The position numbers were made by a program, and so were the translations under genes. The notes beneath the pieces are model-generated. The model searched no databases and was not told the DNA's origin. It saw only the letters and a program-made list of their open reading frames with translations. A DNA stretch of 12,760 bases, from positions 1-12,760 of the forward strand of contig JAIFMH010000348.1 in the NCBI GenBank assembly GCA_020048595.1. Direction: 5' to 3'. Shown here in pieces: positions 6,338 through 12,760 of this stretch. The stretch's first letter is position 1; each line of letters begins with the position of its first letter. Source of the DNA: Bacteroidota bacterium. GTDB taxonomy: Bacteria > Bacteroidota > Bacteroidia > Bacteroidales > UBA4417.

Positions 6338-7726
6338 ATGTTACAAGCATTCAAAGCATATATTAAGTATTCAGTATTATTCGATCAGGCGGACCGTATT
6401 TTGCTGGCAGTCAGTGGAGGCGTTGATTCAGTTGTAATGGTGCAGCTTTTTAAAGATGCCGGCTATAATTTCGGAATTGCACACGTTAATTTTGGATTAA
6501 GAGGCGAGGAATCAGACGGGGATGAGACCTTTGTTAAGAATCTTGCTGATCAGGCCGGGGTTCCTTACTATGTTAAGCATTTCGATACTAAAAAATTTGC
6601 CTCCAATCACAAGATCTCAATTCAAATGGCTGCCCGCGACCTTCGGTATGCATGGTTTGAAGAACTTGTAACTGAAAACGGGTATCGTTTTGTTGCTACA
6701 GCACATCATCTGGATGACCAGGCCGAAACATTTTTTATCAATCTTCTGCGTGGCACCGGAATAAGCGGAATGCATGGTATTTTACCCAAACAAGGGAAAA
6801 TTATCCGTCCTCTGATGTTCACAACGCGGGAAAAAATAATGTCGGTAGCAAAAGAACTTGATTTGGAATGGCGCGAGGATCGTTCGAATAAAAGCCGTAA
6901 ATACCTGCGCAACAAACTCCGGCTCGATGTTTTAGCTGAATTATATAAAATTAACCCTCTTTTCAGTCACAAGCTTAATGAGTCAATAACTCACCTGCGT
7001 GATGTTGAAACTATTTACAACAGCCACATAGCTGGTGTTACCGCCGATCTTGTTCAACATACACCCGAAGGAATTCTGATTTCAATTGACTGGGTATATG
7101 AATATGAGCCTCACAATACATATTTGTATGAACTTTTAAAACCTTATGGTTTCTCATACCCGGTTGTGAAAGAAATTGTGCGTTCCCTTGATACATTTTC
7201 GGGTAAGATGTTTTACTCGCCTACGCACCGGCTGCTGCGCGATCGTGAAAACTTTATAATTCAGCCTTTGACAGATTTGAATACGGACCACTTTAACGGT
7301 GAAGTTTTCTATCTTGAAAAAGAGATTTTAAATATTGAGCATCCTGTTTGTCTTTGTATTCACCAAACGGCAAACATTACTGACCTCCCGATGGGAAAAG
7401 CATCAATTGCCTGCCTCGATATGGATAAGCTCACATTCCCGCTTAAACTGCGCAAATGGGAAAAAGGAGACTGGTTTATGCCGCTGGGACTCAAAGGCAA
7501 GAAAAAATTAAGCGATTTTTTCATTAATCAGAAATTTTCACTTGCTGACAAGGAAAAAACCTGGCTTCTCCTCTCCGGTGAAGATATTGTGTGGATTATT
7601 GGTAAAAGAATTGATAACCGCTTCCGCATTACCCCTAAAACAAAGAAGGCTTTCGTCATTTCCAGTGTTGATGAGAGCGGAGAAACAGAAGTTGCTGCAT
7701 GCGGATGTAGTTTACTGTTTAGTTAA
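6338..7726 (+). CDS. tilS: tRNA(Ile)-lysidine synthetase TilS
   Basis: A 462-residue cytoplasmic enzyme that ligates lysine to C34 of tRNA-Ile(CAU) using ATP, so the tRNA reads AUA and is charged with isoleucine; it is essential in most bacteria. The N-terminal PP-loop ATPase carries SGGVDS (26-31), followed by AHVNFGLRGEES, the HHLDDQAET motif (about 123-131) and RNKLR (191-195), all standard for TilS. The C-terminal substrate domain (about 400-455) shows LRKWEKGDWFMPLG, KKKLSDFF and the GKRIDNRF-type ending of TilS_C. Length is full for the Bacteroidota form. I start at ATG 6338 rather than the in-frame GTG at 6332, because the GTG overlaps the promoter's -7 box; the difference is two residues. 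It is on the same strand as the 53-aa gene, 81 bp upstream, but has its own promoter, and it converges on cphA. Confidence 0.96.
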   Translation: MLQAFKAYIKYSVLFDQADRILLAVSGGVDSVVMVQLFKDAGYNFGIAHVNFGLRGEESDGDETFVKNLADQAGVPYYVKHFDTKKFASNHKISIQMAARDLRYAWFEELVTENGYRFVATAHHLDDQAETFFINLLRGTGISGMHGILPKQGKIIRPLMFTTREKIMSVAKELDLEWREDRSNKSRKYLRNKLRLDVLAELYKINPLFSHKLNESITHLRDVETIYNSHIAGVTADLVQHTPEGILISIDWVYEYEPHNTYLYELLKPYGFSYPVVKEIVRSLDTFSGKMFYSPTHRLLRDRENFIIQPLTDLNTDHFNGEVFYLEKEILNIEHPVCLCIHQTANITDLPMGKASIACLDMDKLTFPLKLRKWEKGDWFMPLGLKGKKKLSDFFINQKFSLADKEKTWLLLSGEDIVWIIGKRIDNRFRITPKTKKAFVISSVDESGETEVAACGCSLLFS

Positions 7727-7735
7727 AGGTTCAGT

Positions 7736-7828
7736 GGTTCAAAGGTTCAAAGTATAGGTATTCAAAGTTTATGAACTGATCCCAAGTGCAAAATTGTTCA
7801 AGTGTTTGAATTGTTCGACGGTTCAAAG
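7736..7828. repeat. Degenerate GGTTCAAAG repeats
   Basis: Three exact copies of GGTTCAAAG lie at 7736-7744, 7744-7752 and 7820-7828, with degraded variants between them (ATTCAAAG, GTTCAAGT, TTTGAATT). TTCAAGTGTTTGAA at 7797-7810 is a small inverted repeat. It begins just after the tilS stop codon. Copies are too short and irregular for a CRISPR array; origin by slippage or a lineage-specific intergenic repeat is likely. Confidence 0.6.
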
Positions 7829-7900
7829 TTCGAAGATACTAAACGGGATCTACGCGCTAATGCTTCTCATTCAATGATTTAACCACAAACTATTAATCTT

Positions 7901-7991
7901 AATCGTTAACGAATAACTATTTTCCATTAACTTTTTTCTATTAACGATTAACGATTTTCTATTAACTATTAACGATTACCTATTTTCCATT
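7901..7991. repeat. TTAACGATT repeat cluster with inverted copy
   Basis: TTAACGATT occurs at 7941-7949, 7948-7956 and 7969-7977; its reverse complement AATCGTTAA is at 7901-7909, so several 9-bp stems are possible. CTATTTTCCATT occurs twice, at 7917-7928 and 7980-7991. The cluster lies in the 288-bp gap between convergent tilS and cphA and could act as a structured transcription end on both strands. Confidence 0.65.
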
Positions 7992-8014
7992 TCCATTTCC
8001 TATCCCGAATCCGA

Positions 8015-10639
8015 TCACACAACACCGGCCTCATTTTCCTTGTCCAGGTATTGCTGAACAATTTCTATGGCATTAGTTACCACATCACTTAAAGCAGTAA
8101 TAAAAGTTCCGTCATGGGCAGTGTCAATGGCATGTTTTATGGCTTCTGTCTCCTTGGGAATGATTTCGTAAGTTACCTTTTTGTCGGCTTGCCCTATTCC
8201 CTCGAGTATTAAGTTGATAATTTCTTCCTCTGTCCTTCCGCGTAAATGTTTCTCCTGGCGGATTATGATATGATCGAACATCCTAGCTGCAATTAAGCCG
8301 CATTCCCTTATGTCCTGGTCGCGGCGATCACCTACACCGGCAATGATGCCAATTTTTTTTACTGCATCAACACTATGCAGATACTCCTCAATACCTCTAT
8401 ATCCATCAGGATTATGTGCAAAGTCGATCATAACCTTGAATTTCCTGAACTCAAAGATATTCATCCGGCCCGGCGTTTGGGCAACACCAGGAATGAATGT
8501 TTGAAGGGATAAGCTGATATCTTCCGTTTTAAATCCCCACAAATAACTGGCTAAAGTAGCTGCCAGTACATTGGCAATCATAAACTTAGCCTTGCCGTTG
8601 AAAGTGAGCGGAACATGAGTTGCACGCTCTACACGGATTTTCCATTCCCCTTTTTTAATGGTAATATACCCATTTTCATAAACAGCTACTGTTTTTCCTT
8701 CCTTACAAAGTTTCTGTACCACTGGATTGTCCTCGTTTAAACTAAAGTAAGCAACATTGCAATCCAATTCTGACGCTATCTTCATGCAATATTCATCTTC
8801 AGCATTTAGAACCGCCCAGCCATCTTTTTTTACACTTTTTACAACGGTGCTTTTTACGCGGGCTAAATCTTCCAGGGAATCAATATCATTCAGTCCCAGG
8901 TGATCTTCCTGTATATTTGTGATAACTGCAATATCGCAACGGCTGAAACCCAGTCCTGCACGAAGGATTCCGCCTCTTGCGGTTTCAAGCACTGCAAATT
9001 CAACAGTTGGATCTTTGAGGACGTATTCGGTGCTGATAGGACCGGTATTGTCGCCTTTCTCCATCATGTGATTTTGAATGTAAATCCCGTCGGATGTAGT
9101 AAAACCTACTTTAAACCCATTGTTTTTTACAATATGTGCCAGCAATCTGGTAGTTGTTGTTTTACCGTTTGTTCCAGTGACGGCAATAATCGGAATACGG
9201 CAGGGTTTTCCGGGAGGATATAGCATGTCGAGTACCGGAGAAGCGACATTCCGCGGCAAACCTTCGGAAGGGTCCAGGTGCATACGAAAACCGGGAGCAG
9301 CATTAACTTCCAGGATAACACCTCCATTTTCTTTTATAGGTTGTGTTAAGTTCTCCGCCATGATGTCGATGCCACAAATGTCTAATCCAATGACTCTTGA
9401 TATCCTTTCGCAAATGAAAATATTTTCAGGGTGCATCATATCGGTCACATCAATAGAAGTGCCTCCGGTGCTGAGATTAGCCGTCGATTTCAGGTACACT
9501 ATTTCATCTTTGGCTGGAATGGTATCTACAGTATAATTCAGTTTTTCCAGTAAATCGAGGGTATCCCTGTCGACATCAATCTGCGTCAGGTTTTTCTCAT
9601 GACCATAACCACGTCGCGGATCGAGATTTGTAGTTTCAATTAACTGCTGAATTGTATCTGTACCGTTTCCCTTAACATTTGCAGGGACACGTTTAGCTGC
9701 GGCAACCATTTTATTATTAATAACCAACACCCTGAAGTCGTAACCGGTAATGAATTTCTCTACAATAACTTTTCTGCCGTATTTTTTTGCATAAGCCATT
9801 CCGGAAATAGCGTCTTCTCTGTTTTTTACATTGATGGAAGCTCCTTTGCCGTGATTACCATCCAGAGGTTTCAGAACGATCGGATAACCTATTTTTTTGA
9901 TTGTTGCATCAAGGTCTTCTTCATCTATACAAATATCGCCGCTCGCAACAGGGATGGAAGCCATCTGAAGCATTCGTTTTGTTTCCTCTTTGTTACATGC
10001 AATATCAACGGCTATGTTGCTGGTTTTGCAGGTAATTGTAGCCTGAAAACGCATTTGATTCACACCATAACCCAACTGGATCAGTGAGTTGGTTCCCATT
10101 CGTATCCAGGGAATATCGCGGGCAACAGCTTCTTCCACAAGACTTCCTGTACTTGGGCCTAGACGTACTTCTTCACGTATTTCACGCATTTTTCTGATAT
10201 CAGCATCGAGGTCGTACCCTGAGCCGGAAATTAAGGCTTCGGCGATTGCTACAGCTCTTTCAGCAGCATACACCCCAACATTTTCTTCACTGTAACTGAA
10301 TACTACATTATAAATACCGGGAGTCTTGGTTTCCCTGGTTCTTCCAAAACCAGTTTCCATGCCGGCCAATGTCTGAATTTCCAAAGCGATATGTTCTATT
10401 ACATGTCCCATCCATGTGCCTTGTTCAACCCGTGAAAAAAAACCACCTCTTACACCTTCCGAACACCGGTGTTCTATCATGGTTGGAAACATAGCCTCTA
10501 AGCGTTCTCTGAAACCATCTATTTTATTGGTTGGAGATTGTTCCAGTTCTTCCAGGTCAATACGCATCTGGATTAATTTCTTCCGGTTAACACTCCAGAT
10601 ATTCGGTCCGCGAAGGGCTTGTACTTTTAATATTTTCAT
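8015..10639 (-). CDS. cphA: Cyanophycin synthetase CphA (CphA1 type)
   Basis: An 874-residue cytoplasmic enzyme that builds cyanophycin, a poly-Asp chain with Arg on each side chain, used to store nitrogen and carbon. All three domains are present. The N domain (about 1-160) includes GHVIEH (78-83), an HxxEH pattern like the metal site reported for primer-making cleavage in CphA1. The ATP-grasp domain (about 165-475), which adds Asp, has the loop GNHGKGASIN (261-270) and the metal-binding ILEVNAAPG (442-450). The Mur-ligase-like domain (about 480-874), which adds Arg, has the P-loop GTNGKTTTT (489-497), ITNIQEDHLG (573-582), PGRMN (723-727) and DFAHNPDG (739-746). Both ATP sites being intact and the full length argue against CphA2, which is shorter and uses dipeptides. 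The start ATG gives the family's usual MKILKVQALRGPN. It is transcribed divergently from cphB, 235 bp away. Confidence 0.96.
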   Translation of the reverse strand: MKILKVQALRGPNIWSVNRKKLIQMRIDLEELEQSPTNKIDGFRERLEAMFPTMIEHRCSEGVRGGFFSRVEQGTWMGHVIEHIALEIQTLAGMETGFGRTRETKTPGIYNVVFSYSEENVGVYAAERAVAIAEALISGSGYDLDADIRKMREIREEVRLGPSTGSLVEEAVARDIPWIRMGTNSLIQLGYGVNQMRFQATITCKTSNIAVDIACNKEETKRMLQMASIPVASGDICIDEEDLDATIKKIGYPIVLKPLDGNHGKGASINVKNREDAISGMAYAKKYGRKVIVEKFITGYDFRVLVINNKMVAAAKRVPANVKGNGTDTIQQLIETTNLDPRRGYGHEKNLTQIDVDRDTLDLLEKLNYTVDTIPAKDEIVYLKSTANLSTGGTSIDVTDMMHPENIFICERISRVIGLDICGIDIMAENLTQPIKENGGVILEVNAAPGFRMHLDPSEGLPRNVASPVLDMLYPPGKPCRIPIIAVTGTNGKTTTTRLLAHIVKNNGFKVGFTTSDGIYIQNHMMEKGDNTGPISTEYVLKDPTVEFAVLETARGGILRAGLGFSRCDIAVITNIQEDHLGLNDIDSLEDLARVKSTVVKSVKKDGWAVLNAEDEYCMKIASELDCNVAYFSLNEDNPVVQKLCKEGKTVAVYENGYITIKKGEWKIRVERATHVPLTFNGKAKFMIANVLAATLASYLWGFKTEDISLSLQTFIPGVAQTPGRMNIFEFRKFKVMIDFAHNPDGYRGIEEYLHSVDAVKKIGIIAGVGDRRDQDIRECGLIAARMFDHIIIRQEKHLRGRTEEEIINLILEGIGQADKKVTYEIIPKETEAIKHAIDTAHDGTFITALSDVVTNAIEIVQQYLDKENEAGVV

Positions 10640-10687
10640 GAAAAGGTGGAATTTGCGTTAGAATAAATAATGGATAATCCGGGCAGT

Positions 10688-10716
10688 GTAAACTAAATGT
10701 TAATCTCTGTAACAAA
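10688..10716 (-). promoter_or_regulatory. Weak candidate promoter for cphA
   Basis: On the minus strand TTTG (10716-10713), a 17-nt spacer and TAGTTTAC (10695-10688) give a good -33 box but a -7 box matching TAnnTTTG at only four of six fixed positions. Transcription would start about 45 nt before the cphA ATG. No better match is seen between 10640 and 10760. Confidence 0.25.
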
Positions 10717-10759
10717 TTGTTTGAATATTAGTTCTTGCTCAGGCATCCAAAAGGACATA

Positions 10760-10767
10760 TAATTTTG
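10760..10767 (+). promoter_or_regulatory. Possible distal -7 element toward cphB
   Basis: TAATTTTG is an exact TAnnTTTG match about 108 bp before the cphB start. The nearest -33-like TTG (10735-10737) is 22 nt upstream, at the long end of the usual range. If used, it would give cphB a roughly 100-nt leader spanning the inverted repeat at 10833-10845. Confidence 0.3.
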
Positions 10768-10832
10768 TTAAAGTTAGACTTTTTTTGCTTTTGAAGTGCA
10801 TACATTATGATTTCGGTAAATTGAAGATAATG

Positions 10833-10845
10833 GCCAAACTTTGGC
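10833..10845. promoter_or_regulatory. 6-1-6 inverted repeat overlapping the cphB -33 box, putative operator
   Basis: GCCAAA-C-TTTGGC is a perfect inverted repeat with a 1-nt centre. Its right arm contains the TTTG that serves as the cphB -33 element, so a protein bound here would be placed to block or control cphB transcription. The regulator is not identified. Confidence 0.4.
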
Positions 10846-10870
10846 AAAGTCAATGGAAATTGTAATTTTG
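10840..10870 (+). promoter_or_regulatory. Bacteroidota consensus promoter of cphB
   Basis: TTTG (10840-10843), a 19-nt spacer and TAATTTTG (10863-10870) match both consensus boxes exactly. The -7 box ends 4 nt before the ATG at 10875, so the mRNA probably starts at or just beside the start codon, that is, without a leader. Confidence 0.7.
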
Positions 10871-10874
10871 TAGC

Positions 10875-11747
10875 ATGGATATAAAAGGGAAATTGGTCAT
10901 TATTGGTGGCGCCGTTGATAAAGGAAGTTTTACAGAAACAGATTTAGACAGAAATGCAGTACAGAATCTGAACTTTTTTGAAGCAGGTATCCTGAGACGG
11001 ATTATAAATGAATCAAAACACAAAGAAAATTCCCGTATCGAAGTTATCACCACAGCATCAAAAATTCCCCGTGAAATCGGCCCCGAATACGTGAAAGCAT
11101 TTAATTACCTGAATGCAACTAATATCGGCATTTTAGATATTGAAAGACGCGAACAGGCCATGGAACCTGAAGTACTTGACAGGCTGAGGGCGGCTGATGT
11201 TATATTGTTCAGTGGCGGAGATCAGTTGCGGCTGACATCCATCCTTGGAGGAACTCCGTTTCATGATATCTTCCTCGAAAAATACCGTAATGAAGATTTT
11301 ATATACGCCGGCACTTCAGCCGGAGCTGCTGCTGCCTCCAACACTATGATTTACCAGGGAAGCAGTACTGAAGCTCTACTGAAAGGTGAAGTGAAGATTA
11401 CCAGTGGATTAGGATTAATTAACGATGTAATTATTGATACACATTTTGTGCAACGGGGAAGGATAGGACGACTTTTTCAGGCTGTTGTCGGAAATCCGAA
11501 AACTTTGGGTATTGGTCTTGGTGAGGATACAGGTTTGCTTATTACCAATGGTCAGCAAATGGAAGCGATTGGCTCAGGTTTGGTTATTCTTGTGGATGGC
11601 CGGGAGATTAAGGACACTAATTTAACCCAAATTGAGTTAGGAAAGCCTATATCTATTTCTCATTTAGTTACCCATGTTATGAGCAAATATGATACTTTCG
11701 ACCTGAAGACTTTTAAAATGCATATCAAATCTTCGCAATACGAGTAG
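10875..11747 (+). CDS. cphB: Cyanophycinase CphB
   Basis: A 290-residue serine hydrolase of peptidase family S51 that cuts cyanophycin from its end into beta-Asp-Arg dipeptides. Nucleophile S148 sits in AGTSAGAAAA, H190 in DTHFVQRGRIGRL and E217 in GLGEDTG; each is 16 residues beyond the catalytic S132, H174 and E201 of Synechocystis CphB, so the triad spacing is conserved exactly. Q117 in SGGDQ and arginines R194, R196 and R199 correspond to substrate-binding positions; the Gln next to the catalytic His in Synechocystis is Thr189 here. There is no signal peptide, so it acts on intracellular granules, as opposed to the secreted CphE type. It pairs with divergent cphA. The beta-aspartyl dipeptidase needed to release free Asp and Arg is not in the window. 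Confidence 0.95.
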   Translation: MDIKGKLVIIGGAVDKGSFTETDLDRNAVQNLNFFEAGILRRIINESKHKENSRIEVITTASKIPREIGPEYVKAFNYLNATNIGILDIERREQAMEPEVLDRLRAADVILFSGGDQLRLTSILGGTPFHDIFLEKYRNEDFIYAGTSAGAAAASNTMIYQGSSTEALLKGEVKITSGLGLINDVIIDTHFVQRGRIGRLFQAVVGNPKTLGIGLGEDTGLLITNGQQMEAIGSGLVILVDGREIKDTNLTQIELGKPISISHLVTHVMSKYDTFDLKTFKMHIKSSQYE

Positions 11748-11799
11748 AAATAAAACTACCTTCATTCTAAATCCAAATTCCTCCGCAGATATGTACCGT

Positions 11800-11836
11800 T
11801 AAAAGTGTGATCTTTTATGGTTCAACAAACTGAACC
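11800..11836. repeat. Two tandem 6-6-6 stem-loops downstream of cphB
   Basis: TAAAAG-tgtgat-CTTTTA (11800-11817) and GGTTCA-acaaac-TGAACC (11819-11836) are both perfect 6-bp stems with 6-nt loops, separated by one base. They begin 52 bp after the cphB stop. They may protect or end the cphB transcript; neither has a T-run on the plus strand. Confidence 0.45.
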
Positions 11837-12037
11837 GGGAAATACCTGCCCGATCATGGCTCAATTTCAGGAAAATATTTCACACAGACCAACGGATCTG
11901 TTGTATCAAAGGCCGAAACAAGTAACGCTGAAAGTTGTTTATACTGAAGATCCCTTTTCAATAATTCAATTGAGATACATCAATTAAGTTCTTAATTAAT
12001 TCTATTACAAATACGTAGCGCCTTATTTAATTATTTA

Positions 12038-12045
12038 TAATTTTG
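12038..12045 (+). promoter_or_regulatory. Candidate -7 element for the dsbD-like gene
   Basis: TAATTTTG is an exact TAnnTTTG match 50 bp before the ATG at 12096. No TTTG lies at the expected -33 distance, so this rests on one box. The leader would be about 45 nt. Confidence 0.4.
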
Positions 12046-12095
12046 CCGTCTGCCCCCAAAAGGCTTTACTGTAATCTCCTAATCAATTCATACTA

Positions 12096-12760
12096 ATGAA
12101 GAGAATAACTTTTAACGCTGGTAAAGCGCTGATGCTTACTTTTATAATTAACCTGTTTATAGGGTTTTCTGCATTTTCACAATTGCAGGAACCGGTTAAA
12201 TGGACATTCAAGGCTAACAGGATTAATGATACTATTGCAGAACTGCAATTTATCGCAACCATTGGTCCTAAATGGCATTTGTATTCACAGAAAGTGCCTG
12301 CTGATGGTCCGCGACCTACTATATTCACAATTGATAAGCCCAAAGGTTTTCAGTTGATTGGAAAGGTTAATGAGCCCAAACCTCTTGAGGAATATGATGA
12401 GATGTTCGAAATGAATGTCAATTATTTTGCGATGCAGGCTACCTTCACACAAAAGGTAAAAATACAAAGCAATTCACCAATAAAAGTTACCGGGGAAGTT
12501 GAATTTCAGGCATGCGACAATAAAAGCTGCATATTTGATTCGAAACCTTTTAGTTTTGAGCTTGTCGGATCAAAAACATATGCTGTTAAAACAGCAGAAA
12601 TCATAGCTGATACCGCCCTCGTTCAAACACCGGATACGGTTGCAAAAGTCCTTTCTGATTCAACCTCAGCCACAGCAGTTGTCGAAGATTCAAAACCGCT
12701 CGAAGATGGAGCAACACCACTTTGGTTGTTCTTTATAATTGCATTTGGTGCCGGTTTAAT
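12096..12760 (+). CDS. dsbD: DsbD-like thiol:disulfide interchange protein, N-terminal part only
   Basis: Open to the right edge; 221 codons are present. DsbD proteins carry electrons from cytoplasmic thioredoxin across the inner membrane to reduce periplasmic disulfides. Residues 1-29 are a signal peptide (basic start, hydrophobic core, end AFSQ). Residues about 32-160 form the immunoglobulin-like DsbD-alpha domain, with the family features GPKWHLYSQ (58-65) and the redox pair C140/C145 in FQACDNKSC. The spacing is four residues, as in other Bacteroidota-type proteins and one shorter than in E. coli DsbD. A low-complexity Ala/Thr/Ser/Asp-rich linker (about 163-206) leads into TPLWLFFIIAFGAGL, the start of the first membrane helix. 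The CcdA-like membrane domain and the C-terminal thioredoxin domain should lie beyond the window. The start is the first ATG, preceded by no clear Shine-Dalgarno. Confidence 0.85.
   Translation, partial: MKRITFNAGKALMLTFIINLFIGFSAFSQLQEPVKWTFKANRINDTIAELQFIATIGPKWHLYSQKVPADGPRPTIFTIDKPKGFQLIGKVNEPKPLEEYDEMFEMNVNYFAMQATFTQKVKIQSNSPIKVTGEVEFQACDNKSCIFDSKPFSFELVGSKTYAVKTAEIIADTALVQTPDTVAKVLSDSTSATAVVEDSKPLEDGATPLWLFFIIAFGAGL

Larger units (their letters stand above)
11748..12095. other. 348-bp gap between cphB and the dsbD-like gene
   Basis: I find no convincing gene. A 56-codon frame (ATG 11817 to TAA 11987) has no recognisable features and overlaps a hairpin. The gap holds two adjacent 6-bp stem-loops (11800-11836), an AT-rich palindrome AATTAAG-TT-CTTAATT (11982-11997) and a candidate promoter (12038-12045). 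No classic GC-rich terminator with T-tail follows cphB. Confidence 0.55.

Noticed and set aside
7736..7991. CRISPR array
   Set aside because: The repeats are 9-12 bp, irregularly spaced or overlapping, with no uniform spacers and no cas genes nearby.
9120..9536. 138-codon plus-strand reading frame inside cphA
   Set aside because: It lies antisense to conserved parts of cphA; its composition follows from the cphA codons and it shows no domain or motif.
8015..10639. CphA2 or a stand-alone Mur ligase / ATP-grasp enzyme
   Set aside because: The protein is full length with the N domain, an intact ATP-grasp site and an intact Mur-type P-loop in order, which is the CphA1 arrangement.
11817..11987. 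56-codon frame between cphB and dsbD
   Set aside because: Its start overlaps the stem-loop pair, and the predicted protein has no hydrophobic segment, motif or recognisable family.

Overview
The window looks like a stretch of chromosome from a Bacteroidota (Bacteroidetes) bacterium, probably free-living or environmental. The evidence is a moderately AT-rich composition, start codons without convincing Shine-Dalgarno sequences, several copies of the Bacteroidota -7 promoter element TAnnTTTG (two of them almost touching a start codon), and proteins with a typical Bacteroidota flavour (TilS, TetR and DsbD variants). I see no tRNA, rRNA, CRISPR array, insertion sequence or phage gene.

Layout. 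1-1089 (-): most of a Na+-coupled dicarboxylate/amino-acid symporter, cut by the left edge; its reading frame is out of register with its only plausible ATG at an A6 run. 1090-1895: long non-coding gap with a 14-bp inverted repeat, a perfect palindrome and a possible operator. 1896-2510 (+): TetR-type regulator. 2563-4134 (-): secreted UshA-type 5'-nucleotidase, convergent with it. 4454-5911 (+): flavoprotein of the sulfide:quinone oxidoreductase family with exactly three cysteines, followed by an easily missed 53-residue gene (6095-6256) that may encode a membrane-docking partner. 6338-7726 (+): tilS, with a promoter that almost touches its start codon. 7727-8014: repeat-rich gap between convergent genes. 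8015-10639 (-) and 10875-11747 (+): divergent cphA (cyanophycin synthetase) and cphB (cyanophycinase). 12096-12760 (+): the N-terminal part of a DsbD-like thiol:disulfide interchange protein, cut by the right edge.

How the genes work together. The clearest functional unit is the cyanophycin pair: CphA polymerises Asp and Arg into the nitrogen-storage polymer, and CphB cleaves it to beta-Asp-Arg dipeptides. They share a 235-bp divergent control region with a strong cphB promoter whose -33 element lies inside a perfect 6-1-6 inverted repeat. The dipeptidase needed to finish degradation is not in the window. The SQR-like gene and its small neighbour form a second likely unit, for sulfide oxidation into the quinone pool. 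The symporter, nucleotidase, tilS and dsbD genes appear to be independent transcription units.

The points most worth checking are the 53-aa gene, the frame break at the symporter start, the Asp-to-Asn change in the symporter's NMDGT motif, the cphA/cphB control region and the apparently leaderless promoters.
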